From contig CANKZO010000012.1 of assembly GCA_947488485.1 (NCBI GenBank), positions 1 to 26,970 on the forward strand: DNA of 26,970 nt, written 5' to 3'. Under the pieces are notes generated by a model. That model ran no database searches and was not told where the DNA came from. It saw nothing but the letters and a program-made list of their open reading frames with translations. How positions within the stretch are numbered: the stretch's first letter is position 1; the number at the start of each line of letters is the position of its first letter. Made by a program: the position numbers and the translations under genes. This DNA comes from Opitutia bacterium. Its GTDB lineage: Bacteria > Verrucomicrobiota > Verrucomicrobiae > Opitutales > UBA953. Positions 8,489-16,674 of this stretch are shown here, piece after piece.

Positions 8489-9508
8489 ATGAGCGAAACC
8501 AGCGAAAAAAAGCCCGCCAAGCCCGTGGTCCTGACCTGTGCCCAGCCAACCGGGCGTCTCCATCTGGGTAATTATCTGGGGGCGGTGCTCAACTGGGGCC
8601 GCATGCAGGACGACCATGAATGCTATTTCGGCATCGTCGACCAGCACGCCATCACGGTCCCCTACGTCCCGGCCCAGCTCCGGGAGAACACCTACTCCTG
8701 CCTCGCCCAGTATGTCGCCAGCGGCCTCGACCCGGCCCGTAGCCGCCTGTTCGCCCAGTCGCACGTCATCGGCCACACCGAACTGGCCTGGATCCTCGGC
8801 TGCATCTGCCCGCTCGGTCAGCTGGAGCGCATGACCCAGTTCAAGGACAAGTCCCGCAAGCAGGAGTCGGTCGACGCCGGCCTGCTGTTCTACCCGGTGC
8901 TCATGGCGGCGGACATCCTCCTCTATAACGCCGCGCTCGTGCCGGTCGGCGACGACCAGAAGCAGCACCTCGAGCTCGCCCGCGACCTGGCGGAGAAGTT
9001 CAACCACCGCTACTCCGACACTTTCAAGGTGCCCGAGCCCTTCATCTCCAAGGTCGGTTCGCGCATCATGTCCCTGCAGGATCCGACCGCCAAGATGTCC
9101 AAGTCGGACCCCAATCACGCGGCCACGGTCTTCATCACCGACCGTCCCGAGGACATCCGGAAGAAGATCATGTCCGCCGTCACGGATTCCTCCGCCGAGG
9201 TCCGCGCCGGCGCCGACAAGGCCGGTGTCACCAACCTGCTGTCGATCATGTCGGCCTGCACCGGCCGCTCCGTCGCCACTCTCGAGAGCGAGTTCGCGGG
9301 CAAGGGTTACGGCGACTTCAAGAAGGCCGTGGCCGACGCCGTCATCGCGATGCTCGACCCCGTCCGCCTGCGCTACGACGAGCTCATCAAGGACCGCGGC
9401 GAACTCGACCGCATCCTCAAGTCCGGCGCCGAGCAGGCGCAGGCCACCGCTTTCCGCACGCTCTCCAAGGTCAACCGCAAGGTCGGCTTCGTCGAGCGTC
9501 CCCGCTAG
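8489..9508 (+). CDS. trpS: Tryptophanyl-tRNA synthetase
   Basis: Class I aminoacyl-tRNA synthetase charging tRNA-Trp. The 339-residue product has the HIGH-type motif at PTGRLHLGNYLGA (His25-Asn28), the ATP-loop motif KMSKS at 202-206, and family phrases such as DQHAIT, LGQLERMTQFKDKS and VPVGDDQKQHLELARD. Length fits the bacterial family (about 330-345). The frame is open far upstream, but the conserved fold begins around residue 12, so the ATG at 8489 is chosen. It is divergent from the MscS operon and followed after 25 nt by a coiled-coil membrane protein gene on the same strand. No Shine-Dalgarno is visible. Confidence 0.97.
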   Translation: MSETSEKKPAKPVVLTCAQPTGRLHLGNYLGAVLNWGRMQDDHECYFGIVDQHAITVPYVPAQLRENTYSCLAQYVASGLDPARSRLFAQSHVIGHTELAWILGCICPLGQLERMTQFKDKSRKQESVDAGLLFYPVLMAADILLYNAALVPVGDDQKQHLELARDLAEKFNHRYSDTFKVPEPFISKVGSRIMSLQDPTAKMSKSDPNHAATVFITDRPEDIRKKIMSAVTDSSAEVRAGADKAGVTNLLSIMSACTGRSVATLESEFAGKGYGDFKKAVADAVIAMLDPVRLRYDELIKDRGELDRILKSGAEQAQATAFRTLSKVNRKVGFVERPR

Positions 9509-9533
9509 GCCTCCCCTTACCCCGCATACCCCA

Positions 9534-10673
9534 ATGAACCGCGAATTCGAGAAACTGCTCAAAGAAAAATGGTTCCTGGTCGCCGCCGACCTCATCGCGG
9601 TCCTGGCGATCCTCCTCGTCATGCCCGACAAGCGCGACGGCCTCGATACCTTCCTGGTCATCTGCGCGATCCTCGCCGCCTCGCTCATCGTGGTGATCCC
9701 GGTGTTGCAGGACGGCGGCGGCAAGGCCGAGCGCCAGGCCGAACAGGCGCGCCTCCGCGCCAAGCTCGCCGAAGAGATCGACCTCCAGCGCGACAATATC
9801 CGCGCGGGCAATGAGGCGATGAACCGCCGGATCGCCGAAGCCGAGGTGACCGCGCGCAAGGCCGCCGAAGCATCGGCCGCGGCCGTCGCGCAGCGCGCCT
9901 CCACGGAGATCAACGCCCTCAAGGCCGCCCTGGCCGAACTCACCGCGAAGGCCGAAGCCGCCGAAGCCGCCGCTGGTTCCTCCGAGGCGCTCGAGGAGCT
10001 GACCGCCAAGGTCGAAGGCCTCGCCGGTACGGTACGCGCGCTCGTCGCCGACGCCGATGAGGCGGCGGAGAACGCCGGCAAGGCTCGCGCCGAAGCCACG
10101 CAGGCCCTCGAGACCGAACTGAAATCTGTCCGCGACGAGATCAAGAAGTCCGCGAAGTCCGCCGATAAGACCGCCGATAAGCTGGAAGCCGCCTTGGATT
10201 CCCTGCGCGAAGAAGTCTCCGAACTACGCGCGCGCTCAGCGGCGCCCGCCGACGTTTCCGCTCCTGAGCCGGCCGCGTCCGCCGCGTCCGCCGAAGAAGA
10301 CTCCGAGGAAGAAGAATCCGAAGAAGAGGAAGTCATCGAGGAGATCGAAGAAGTCACTGAGGACGAAGCCGCGCCGGCCGCCGACGAGGCCGCTCCTTCG
10401 GCCGCGGGCTCCGGCACCGCGCTCATCGTCAATCTCATGATCGGCATCGGCAACAAGCCGTTCGTCCGCGGCACCGGTCCTGGCCTCAGCCGCGACAAGG
10501 GCGTGCCGATGAGTTTCCTCGGCATCGGCCGCTGGCAGTGGATCTCGCCCGATCCGGAGGCTCCCGCCACCGTCGAAGTCTGGAAGAACGACCAGTCCCC
10601 GATGGGCGAAGCCCTGCACCTGCCGGGCGGCGAACCGGTGGAGGTCGACGAAGGCCACTTCGGCGGCGTCTGA
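9534..10673 (+). CDS. Membrane-anchored coiled-coil protein with unrecognised C-terminal domain
   Basis: I do not recognise a named family for this 379-residue protein. Visible architecture: two N-terminal transmembrane helices (about 13-30 and 39-58) joined by a short DKRDG loop; a long Ala/Glu/Lys-rich coiled coil (about 64-240); a strongly acidic linker (about 255-285) of Glu/Asp/Ser; and a compact C-terminal module (about 293-379) rich in beta-type residues, with the phrases IGIGNKPFVRGTGPGLS, FLGIGRWQW and VEVWKNDQSPMGEALHLPGG. With two helices and an in-out-in topology, the coiled coil and C-terminal module would be cytoplasmic. The module looks beta-sandwich-like, but that is inference. 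The gene lies 25 nt after trpS and 1 nt before an exported protein gene, so the two unknown proteins are probably made together. Confidence 0.8.
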   Translation: MNREFEKLLKEKWFLVAADLIAVLAILLVMPDKRDGLDTFLVICAILAASLIVVIPVLQDGGGKAERQAEQARLRAKLAEEIDLQRDNIRAGNEAMNRRIAEAEVTARKAAEASAAAVAQRASTEINALKAALAELTAKAEAAEAAAGSSEALEELTAKVEGLAGTVRALVADADEAAENAGKARAEATQALETELKSVRDEIKKSAKSADKTADKLEAALDSLREEVSELRARSAAPADVSAPEPAASAASAEEDSEEEESEEEEVIEEIEEVTEDEAAPAADEAAPSAAGSGTALIVNLMIGIGNKPFVRGTGPGLSRDKGVPMSFLGIGRWQWISPDPEAPATVEVWKNDQSPMGEALHLPGGEPVEVDEGHFGGV

Positions 10674-10674
10674 C

Positions 10675-11751
10675 ATGCTGAGCGTCCTCGGCCTCTGCGC
10701 GTGGCTGGCCGCGGCCGATCCCCTGCCGCCGCCGCCCCCGCAGGTCTACTCCAACGACACCGTCCTCGCGACGGTGACGGGGGAGCGCGTCGCCGAGGTG
10801 AGTTTCGTGGCCGCGCATTGCACGGCGTTGCAACGTCATCTTGAGTTCGCGCTCAACCTTCCGCCGGTGCCCGGTGCGGTCGCCCGCATCGAGGTCGGCG
10901 ACGTCCCGAAGCTCGCGCCCGTCGACACGCGTCTCGTCGGTAGCGCGGTCTTGATCATTCTCCGGCTGGGTAAGCCGCACGAAGCCCCGGAGCGCGCCGC
11001 CCAGGCCGCCGCGCAAGCTTGGTTAGCCCGCGTGGCCCTCGCCGGCGGTCAGCCCATCTCCGGCATCGAGCCTTGGACGCGTCAGGCCATCGCCTGTGAG
11101 ATCCTGGCGCAGCTGCGTCCTTCGCTGAACGATTATTGGTATCGCGAGGGACGCCGCGAAATCCCCGCCACGCTCGAAGAGATCGTGGCTGGCCGCGCGC
11201 CCGACCGGGAGGCGCTGCTTTTCTGGCGGGCCTTGCGCCGCACGCTCGGCGTGCCGGCCGACCAGGCCAAGAGCCTGATCGCTTCGGCGCATGGCCAGCC
11301 GGTGCTCAAGCGTCTCGCCGCGGTCACGAAATCGCCGGAGGAGTGGTGGCTGCTCCATCGCGCCGACCTGCTGCTTTCCCGCGAGCCCGTCAGCCTCGGC
11401 CTGCGCGAGTCCGCCGAATCGCTCGACGACATCACGCGCTTCGTCTTCGACCTCGGCGCGGGCGACCAGCTCATCTCCGGGGCGGACCTGCCCAAGCATC
11501 GCGCCCTAGCGGCCGTGAAGCTGAGCATCGAAGCGCGCTTGAAAGGCCTACGTCGCGAAGTGCTCCGCCAGAATCCCGTCTACCATAACGCCTGGCGGAC
11601 CTTCGGGACCTGGCTCGAGGCGTTCGAACAGGGTAAGCCGGAGGAACTCGCCAAGCTCTGGACCCAATATCAGGAAGAGCGCCGGCTGGCGGACTCGCTC
11701 CGTCGGGAGGTCGAAGCGGCGATGGACACGGTCGTCCCCGCCGCGAAGTGA
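10675..11751 (+). CDS. Predicted exported protein of unknown function
   Basis: A 358-residue protein with a short hydrophobic N-terminus (LSVLGLCAWLAAADP) that looks like a signal peptide with cleavage near residue 14, followed by a polyproline stretch. The mature part is largely helical with scattered Arg/Glu pairs, a SLNDYWYREGR segment near residue 145 and a C-terminal WTQYQEERRLADSLRREVE helix. I see no catalytic motif and do not recognise a family. Its ATG lies 1 nt after the stop of the coiled-coil gene, which suggests coupled translation and a shared process. The stop is 4 nt from the stop of the convergent small membrane protein, with no terminator between them. Confidence 0.78.
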   Translation: MLSVLGLCAWLAAADPLPPPPPQVYSNDTVLATVTGERVAEVSFVAAHCTALQRHLEFALNLPPVPGAVARIEVGDVPKLAPVDTRLVGSAVLIILRLGKPHEAPERAAQAAAQAWLARVALAGGQPISGIEPWTRQAIACEILAQLRPSLNDYWYREGRREIPATLEEIVAGRAPDREALLFWRALRRTLGVPADQAKSLIASAHGQPVLKRLAAVTKSPEEWWLLHRADLLLSREPVSLGLRESAESLDDITRFVFDLGAGDQLISGADLPKHRALAAVKLSIEARLKGLRREVLRQNPVYHNAWRTFGTWLEAFEQGKPEELAKLWTQYQEERRLADSLRREVEAAMDTVVPAAK

Positions 11752-11755
11752 CCGC

Positions 11756-12019
11756 TTAGGCGGCGTCCTTGGAACCGGCGGTCTTCTGCAGCATCTGGTC
11801 GGCCAGAGTCACGCGGAAGAGGTTGAGGGCCATCCAGAAGACGCCCGCTAGGCAGAGACCGCAATAGGCGGCGCCGAGGAGCACGGCGGTTTCGCCGGCT
11901 TCGGACCAGGGCACGTGCTTCTTGAGGATCGAGGTGATCCAGACGAAGAAGACCACCGTCAGGACGAGGTCGATGGCGACCGCCTGCTTGGTGATGAGCT
12001 TGGGCTTCATGTTATCCAT
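11756..12019 (-). CDS. Small two-helix membrane protein, unknown function
   Basis: An 87-residue protein beginning MDNMKPKLITKQ, with two hydrophobic helices (about 15-32 and 44-67) separated by a short charged loop (LKKHVPWSEAGE). The C-terminus is polar. I do not recognise a domain. The ATG at 12019 is supported by a good -35/-10 pair ending 8 nt before it; a second ATG three codons later is possible. It is convergent with the exported protein gene and divergent from ileS. Confidence 0.72.
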   Translation of the reverse strand: MDNMKPKLITKQAVAIDLVLTVVFFVWITSILKKHVPWSEAGETAVLLGAAYCGLCLAGVFWMALNLFRVTLADQMLQKTAGSKDAA

Positions 12020-12027
12020 GGGCCTGC

Positions 12028-12056
12028 ATTGGTGCGTTTCCGGTCCGGGCTGTCAA
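12028..12056 (-). promoter_or_regulatory. Candidate promoter for the small membrane protein
   Basis: Minus-strand TTGACA (12051-12056, perfect -35 consensus) and ACCAAT (12028-12033) are separated by 17 nt. The predicted transcript would start within a few nucleotides of the ATG, making it nearly leaderless. Confidence 0.45.
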
Positions 12057-12098
12057 TCCCGCCCCGCCCATCCGAGCCCCACCCCCTTATCTCCGCCC

Positions 12099-12127
12099 TT
12101 GCCACGCCTGTCTACCCGTTCACCCTG
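12099..12127 (+). promoter_or_regulatory. Weak promoter candidate for the ileS operon
   Basis: TTGCCA (12099-12104) and ACCCTG (12122-12127) with a 17-nt spacer lie about 55 nt before the ileS ATG, in a very C-rich leader. The -10 element does not match sigma-70 consensus; I list it because the same TTG(A/C)C-N17 arrangement recurs before other starts. No T-box leader is visible. Confidence 0.28.
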
Positions 12128-12182
12128 CCGACCCCGAGGGGCGTCTTCCGCCCCCGCCCGACCCCCACTTTATACGTCAAAC

Positions 12183-15002
12183 ATGGCCGAAGAGCTCAAG
12201 GATACCCTCAACCTGCCCGTCACCGACTTCCCGATGCGGGCCGGCCTGGCCGAACGCGAACCCGTCCGGATCGCCCACTGGGAGCGCCACGGTCTCTATG
12301 GCCAGATCCAGGCCCGGGCCGCCGGCAAGCCGGCCTTCGTCCTCCATGACGGCCCGCCCTTCACCAACGGCGACGTGCACATCGGCACCGCCCTCAACAA
12401 GCTGCTGAAGGATTCCATCCTCCGCTATAAGTCCATGCGCGGTTTCCGCACGCCTTACGTGCCGGGTTGGGACTGCCACGGTCTGCCGATCGAGCATAAG
12501 GTGATGAAGGAGCTCCAGTCTAAGAAGCAGTCGCTCGACGCGCTCGGCGTGCGCAAGGCCTGCGCCGAATTCTCCGCCGCCTACATCGAGAAACAGCGCG
12601 GCCAGTTCAAGCGCCTCGGCATCCTCGCCGACTGGGCTTCGGAATACCGCACGATGGATCCGGCCTACGAAGCGGAGATCCTCGGCGGCTTCGCCAGCTT
12701 CGTCGAGCAAGGCCTCGTCTACCGCTCCAAGAAGCCGGTGTATTGGTCCATCCCTTGCCAGACGGCGCTCGCCGAGGCCGAGATCGAATACAAGGACAAG
12801 CGCTCGCACTCCGTCTGGGTCGCCTTCCCGGTCGCCGATCCCGCCGCCAAGCAGCTCGCGCCCGCGCACCCGCTTTCCGTCGTCATCTGGACGACCACGC
12901 CGTGGACGCTTCCGGCCAACCTCGCGATCGCCGTCCATCCTGACCTCGAATACGTCGAGGTCCGCCATGGCGAACGCTCCTTCCTCGTGGCCTCCGCTCT
13001 GCGCGAGGCGTTCGTCGCCGCGTGTGCGCTCGAAGGCGCCGTCGACGGTTTCAAGGTCAAGGGCCGTGCGCTCGAAGGCCTGCAGCCGCAGCATCCGTTC
13101 ATCGATCGTGCTTCGCCGATCGTGCTCGCCGACTACGTCACCACCGACGCCGGTTCGGGTTGCGTGCACACCGCACCCGGCCACGGCATCGAAGACTATC
13201 AGACCGGCAACAAGTATGGCTTCGAGCCGTATTGCCCGGTGCGCGACGACGGCACGTATGCCGACGACGGCAAGGTGCCCGCCTCGCTGGTCGGCATCAC
13301 CGTCCTCGAGACCGACGGCAAGAATCCGGCGAACATCGCCGTGCTCGAGCTGCTCAAGGCCAAGGGCGCGCTCCTCAAGGCGCAGAGCTTCGAACATTCC
13401 TACCCGCACTGCTGGCGCTCCAAGACCCCCGTGGTCTTCCGCGCGCTCGACCAGTGGTTCGTCGGCCTCGACCGCGGCGACCTCCGCAAGAAGGCGCTCG
13501 CCGCCGTCGGCGACGTGAAGTGGATCCCCGCCTCCGGCGAGAACCGTATCCGCGCCGCCCTCGAAGGCCGTCCGGATTGGTGCATCTCGCGTCAGCGTGC
13601 CTGGGGCGTGCCGATCCCGGCGTTCTATTCCCCGTCCAGCGGCGAATCGTATCTCGACGCCGGCGTCGTCCGCCACGTCGCCAAGCAGGTCGCCACGCGC
13701 GGCGGCGATTGGTGGTGGGCCTCCTCCGTCGAGGAAGTCCTCGCCGGCGCCCCCGTCCCGGCCGCCTGGCCGAAGGACGTGCGCAAGGGCACCGACACGC
13801 TCGACGTGTGGATCGACTCCGGTTCGAGCCACCTCGCCGTATGCGCCAAGCACAAGGACCTGCACTGGCCGGCCGACCTCTACCTCGAAGGTTCCGACCA
13901 GCACCGCGGTTGGTTCCAGTCTTCGCTCTGGACCGCCATCGCCGTCAAGGGGTCCGCGCCTTACCGCGCCGTGCTCACGCACGGTTTCGTCGTGAACGAG
14001 AAGCGCCAGAAGATCTCGAAATCCGACGGCAAGCCGCAGACCGCCGACGATTACGTCAAGAAATACGGCGCCGACATCGTGCGCCTCTGGGTCGCCTCCG
14101 AGAACTACCAGAGCGACATCCCGCTCTCCGACGCGATCTTCGAGACGATCTCGAACCAGTATCGTAGCATGCGCAACTCGCTGCGCTACCAGCTCGGTAA
14201 CCTCTACGACTTCGACGCCGCCAAACATGCCGTCGCCGTGGACCAGCTCAGCCCCGTCGACCGCTGGGTGCTCGTCGAGACCGCCAAGCTCATCCGCGAG
14301 GTCACCGACGCGTGTGAGCGCAATGAGTTCCACCGCGCCGCCGCCGCGCTCGCCGGTTTCACCACCGCGACGCTTTCCGCGACCTACCATAACGTCGTCA
14401 AGGACCGCCTCTACACCACCGCGCCCGACGACACGCTGCGTCGCTCCACGCAGACCGCGCTCGACCTCGTCCTGCGCGCCTACCTGAAGCTCATCGCGCC
14501 GTTCGTGCCGTTCACCGCCGACGAAGCCTGGTCGCACCTGCACGCCAAGACCGAATACGTCGACTCGACCAACGTGCACCTGCAGGACTGGCCGGCGATC
14601 GACGCCCGCTGGGAAGACGCCGCCGGACAGGCCGCGCACGCCGCCGTCACGCGCATCCAAGCCTTGGCCGCCCAGGTCAACGTCCCGATGGAGCGTCTCC
14701 GTCAGGAGAAGAAGATCGGTCAGTCGCTCGAGGCCGCTGTCGTCGTCACCGGCGATGCCGCCGACGCCGACTTCGCTCTCCTGTCCGCTCACCAGGCCCT
14801 CCTGGCCGAGCTCTGGATCGTCTCCTCGGTCCAGCTTAAGACGCAGGCCGGAGCCGCTTTGGCCTTCCAGGTCGACAAGGCCGACGGCGTCCGCTGCCCC
14901 CGTTCCTGGCGCTGGGTGCCCGCACTTGTGGAAGCCGGCCGTTTTGGTATGGTATCTCCACGCTGCCGCGAAGCACTCCTCGCCAAATACTCCCAACTCT
15001 AA
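12183..15002 (+). CDS. ileS: Isoleucyl-tRNA synthetase
   Basis: Class I synthetase charging tRNA-Ile, with editing. The 939-residue length matches bacterial IleS. Motifs: HIGH region GDVHIGTALNK; PYVPGWDCHGLPIEHKV; the CP1 editing region with TTTPWTLPANLAI and CVHTAPGHG; WCISRQRAWGVPIPAF; and the KMSKS loop as KISKSDGK. The C-terminal zinc ribbon is degenerate: the first CxxC is CPRS and the second is SPRC, so only two of four cysteines remain. It is first in a compact plus-strand operon with the DksA-like gene (11-nt gap), lspA and a flavin reductase; ileS-lspA linkage is widespread in bacteria. The start codon is preceded by TTTATACGTCAAAC with no Shine-Dalgarno. Confidence 0.97.
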   Translation: MAEELKDTLNLPVTDFPMRAGLAEREPVRIAHWERHGLYGQIQARAAGKPAFVLHDGPPFTNGDVHIGTALNKLLKDSILRYKSMRGFRTPYVPGWDCHGLPIEHKVMKELQSKKQSLDALGVRKACAEFSAAYIEKQRGQFKRLGILADWASEYRTMDPAYEAEILGGFASFVEQGLVYRSKKPVYWSIPCQTALAEAEIEYKDKRSHSVWVAFPVADPAAKQLAPAHPLSVVIWTTTPWTLPANLAIAVHPDLEYVEVRHGERSFLVASALREAFVAACALEGAVDGFKVKGRALEGLQPQHPFIDRASPIVLADYVTTDAGSGCVHTAPGHGIEDYQTGNKYGFEPYCPVRDDGTYADDGKVPASLVGITVLETDGKNPANIAVLELLKAKGALLKAQSFEHSYPHCWRSKTPVVFRALDQWFVGLDRGDLRKKALAAVGDVKWIPASGENRIRAALEGRPDWCISRQRAWGVPIPAFYSPSSGESYLDAGVVRHVAKQVATRGGDWWWASSVEEVLAGAPVPAAWPKDVRKGTDTLDVWIDSGSSHLAVCAKHKDLHWPADLYLEGSDQHRGWFQSSLWTAIAVKGSAPYRAVLTHGFVVNEKRQKISKSDGKPQTADDYVKKYGADIVRLWVASENYQSDIPLSDAIFETISNQYRSMRNSLRYQLGNLYDFDAAKHAVAVDQLSPVDRWVLVETAKLIREVTDACERNEFHRAAAALAGFTTATLSATYHNVVKDRLYTTAPDDTLRRSTQTALDLVLRAYLKLIAPFVPFTADEAWSHLHAKTEYVDSTNVHLQDWPAIDARWEDAAGQAAHAAVTRIQALAAQVNVPMERLRQEKKIGQSLEAAVVVTGDAADADFALLSAHQALLAELWIVSSVQLKTQAGAALAFQVDKADGVRCPRSWRWVPALVEAGRFGMVSPRCREALLAKYSQL

Positions 15003-15013
15003 CCCCTCTCACG

Positions 15014-16105
15014 ATGTCCAAGAAACCCGATCCTAAGAAGTCCGCCAAGAAAGTCGCCCCGGCGCCGAAGGCCAAGGCCAAGCCGGCCGCTAAGCCCGCG
15101 CCCAAGGTCGTCGCTAAGCCGGCGGCCAAGGCTCCGGCCCCGAAGGGCAAGGCCGCCGCACCGGTGAAGTCCGCCAAGGCGGCTCCGGCTCCGGCCGCGA
15201 AGCCTGCCAAGAAGGGCGCCGCTCCCGTCGCTCCGGCCAAGAACGCCAAGGCTGCTCCCGCTGCTCCCGCCGCCAAGGGTGGCAAAGCTGCGAAGGCGCC
15301 CAAGGTCGATCACGCCGTCCAGAAGGGACTCCTGAACAAGCATCGCGATGACCATCACCAGGCCGACGCGCTCGACGTGAAGGTCCGCCCGAAGCTCCAG
15401 TATTACACGCTGGCCGACCTCAAGGCCTACCTCGACAAGCGCAATAAGTCGAAGTCCAAGCTCAACGTCTGGGTGCCCGATGAAGAACGCAAGGCGCGTG
15501 AGAAGGCCGCCGCGGCCGCCCGTTCGCAGGGTAACCGTTCGAACAACATCGCGACCGCTTCCATCGCCGACCTGCTCGGCGGATCCAATCCTTTCCGCAA
15601 GGGCGAAGGCTTCGTCGACGAATCGAAGCAGGTCCCCGAGAAGTTCCGCCGCTACTATCGCCTCCTCGTGGACATGCGCGACGCGCTCCACAAGGGCCTC
15701 GCCTTCCACTCCGAGGAAGCGCTCAAGAAGTCGGGCAAGGACGATGCCGGCGACCTCTCGGGTTACTCCCAGCACCTCGCCGACGCGGGTACCGACACCG
15801 CTGACCGCGACTTCGCGCTCTCCCTGATCTCCAACGAACAGGAAGCGCTCAAGGAAATCGCCGACGCCATCGAACGCATGAAGAAGGGCACCTACGGCAC
15901 CTGTGAGATCACCAACAAGGCGATCCCCGCCGCGCGCCTGATCGCCGTGCCGTTCACCCGTTATTCCCTCGAAGGCCAGAAGGAGCTCGAGCGCAACCGT
16001 CGCGCCCATCGTCGTCGCGGCGGCAATCCGCTCGGTGAGATCGGCGACGAAGTCGGCTTCGGCACCGGCGGCGGCGGCGGCGAAGACGACCCGAGCGATA
16101 CCTAA
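15014..16105 (+). CDS. DksA/TraR-like protein with histone-H1-like tail, zinc finger lost
   Basis: A 363-residue protein in three parts. Residues 1-100 are a Lys/Ala/Pro-rich low-complexity tail resembling eukaryotic H1 or bacterial H1-like DNA-binding tails. Residues 100-210 are a basic helical linker with a YYTLADLKAYLDKRN helix. Residues 215-340 match the TraR/DksA fold: a coiled coil with DTADRDFALS at its tip (DksA has DxxDRA there) and a terminal YGTCEITNKAIPAARLIAVP segment. In the family this last part has a CxxC...CxxC zinc ribbon; here it reads CEIT and SLEG, leaving only Cys297. DksA-family proteins bind the RNA polymerase secondary channel. Position between ileS and lspA suggests growth-linked expression. 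The C-terminus ends in a Gly run and acidic residues. Confidence 0.85.
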   Translation: MSKKPDPKKSAKKVAPAPKAKAKPAAKPAPKVVAKPAAKAPAPKGKAAAPVKSAKAAPAPAAKPAKKGAAPVAPAKNAKAAPAAPAAKGGKAAKAPKVDHAVQKGLLNKHRDDHHQADALDVKVRPKLQYYTLADLKAYLDKRNKSKSKLNVWVPDEERKAREKAAAAARSQGNRSNNIATASIADLLGGSNPFRKGEGFVDESKQVPEKFRRYYRLLVDMRDALHKGLAFHSEEALKKSGKDDAGDLSGYSQHLADAGTDTADRDFALSLISNEQEALKEIADAIERMKKGTYGTCEITNKAIPAARLIAVPFTRYSLEGQKELERNRRAHRRRGGNPLGEIGDEVGFGTGGGGGEDDPSDT

Positions 16106-16119
16106 GCGCACCGTCTCCG

Positions 16120-16674
16120 ATGTTCGCCCGGCTTCGCCCCTACCTGTCCTTCTGGACGGTCTGCGTGGCCGCGATCGTCACGGACGTCGCGACCAAGCTG
16201 CTCGTGGTGCGTCACATCCCGTTCGGGGCGTATTTCGGCAACGATCCCGAGCGTGCCCCGATCTTCGTCTTCCCTTGGTTCTGGATCGTGCACGTCGGCA
16301 ATAAAGGCGCCGCCTGGGGCCTAGGCGCCGAGCACGACGTCCGCCCGTTCCTCGTCTTCCTCGCCCTGGCCGTGCTCGCGCTCGTCTGGCGCTGGCGTCA
16401 GCCGCTCCTGCGCGAACTTCAAGGCGGCCAGCTCGCCTTCGGCCTGTTTGTCGGCGGCACCCTGGGCAACGTCCGCGACCGGCTCTTCGGCGACCACGTC
16501 ATCGATTTCATCGACGTCCATCTGCCGTATTATCGCTTCCCGGCCTTCAACGTGGCGGACTCGTGCATCTGCGTCGGCGTGGGCATCTACGTCGTCATGT
16601 CGTATCGTCATGACCGCCTGCGTCGCGAGGCCATCGTCTCGCACGGCGGCGAAGATTCCCCGCCCGGCGCATGA
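16120..16674 (+). CDS. lspA: Lipoprotein signal peptidase (signal peptidase II)
   Basis: Inner-membrane aspartyl protease that removes signal peptides from prolipoproteins. The 184-residue protein has four hydrophobic segments and the family motifs: an early TDVATK (Asp22), NKGAAWGL, GGTLGNVRDRLFG, the catalytic VIDFID (Asp129) and FNVADSCICVGV (Asp147); these two aspartates correspond to E. coli Asp124 and Asp143. It is slightly longer than usual (about 160-170), from a loop insertion near residues 35-50 and a charged tail. It overlaps the flavin reductase gene by 4 nt (ATGA). A lipoprotein substrate candidate is encoded at 19111. Confidence 0.95.
   Translation: MFARLRPYLSFWTVCVAAIVTDVATKLLVVRHIPFGAYFGNDPERAPIFVFPWFWIVHVGNKGAAWGLGAEHDVRPFLVFLALAVLALVWRWRQPLLRELQGGQLAFGLFVGGTLGNVRDRLFGDHVIDFIDVHLPYYRFPAFNVADSCICVGVGIYVVMSYRHDRLRREAIVSHGGEDSPPGA

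Noticed and set aside
7229..10570. A 1113-codon open frame on the minus strand that would fuse a long N-terminal region to the MscS channel.
   Set aside because: Everything beyond 8371 is antisense to trpS and the coiled-coil gene and reads as low-complexity Ser/Ala/Glu/Val sequence. Only the part from 8371 down has channel motifs.
12020..12182. T-box or other riboswitch in the ileS leader.
   Set aside because: The leader is C-rich and I find no T-box consensus or matching stem series; it is also too short for a complete element.
12177..14996. A 939-codon minus-strand open frame across ileS.
   Set aside because: It mirrors ileS almost exactly, has no family-like motif, and arises from GC-rich codon usage leaving the opposite frame open.
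15060..15300. Tandem DNA repeat or CRISPR-like array in the Lys/Ala/Pro-coding stretch.
   Set aside because: The repetition is at protein level (AKP/AAK-type units) with varied codons and no constant repeat or spacers.
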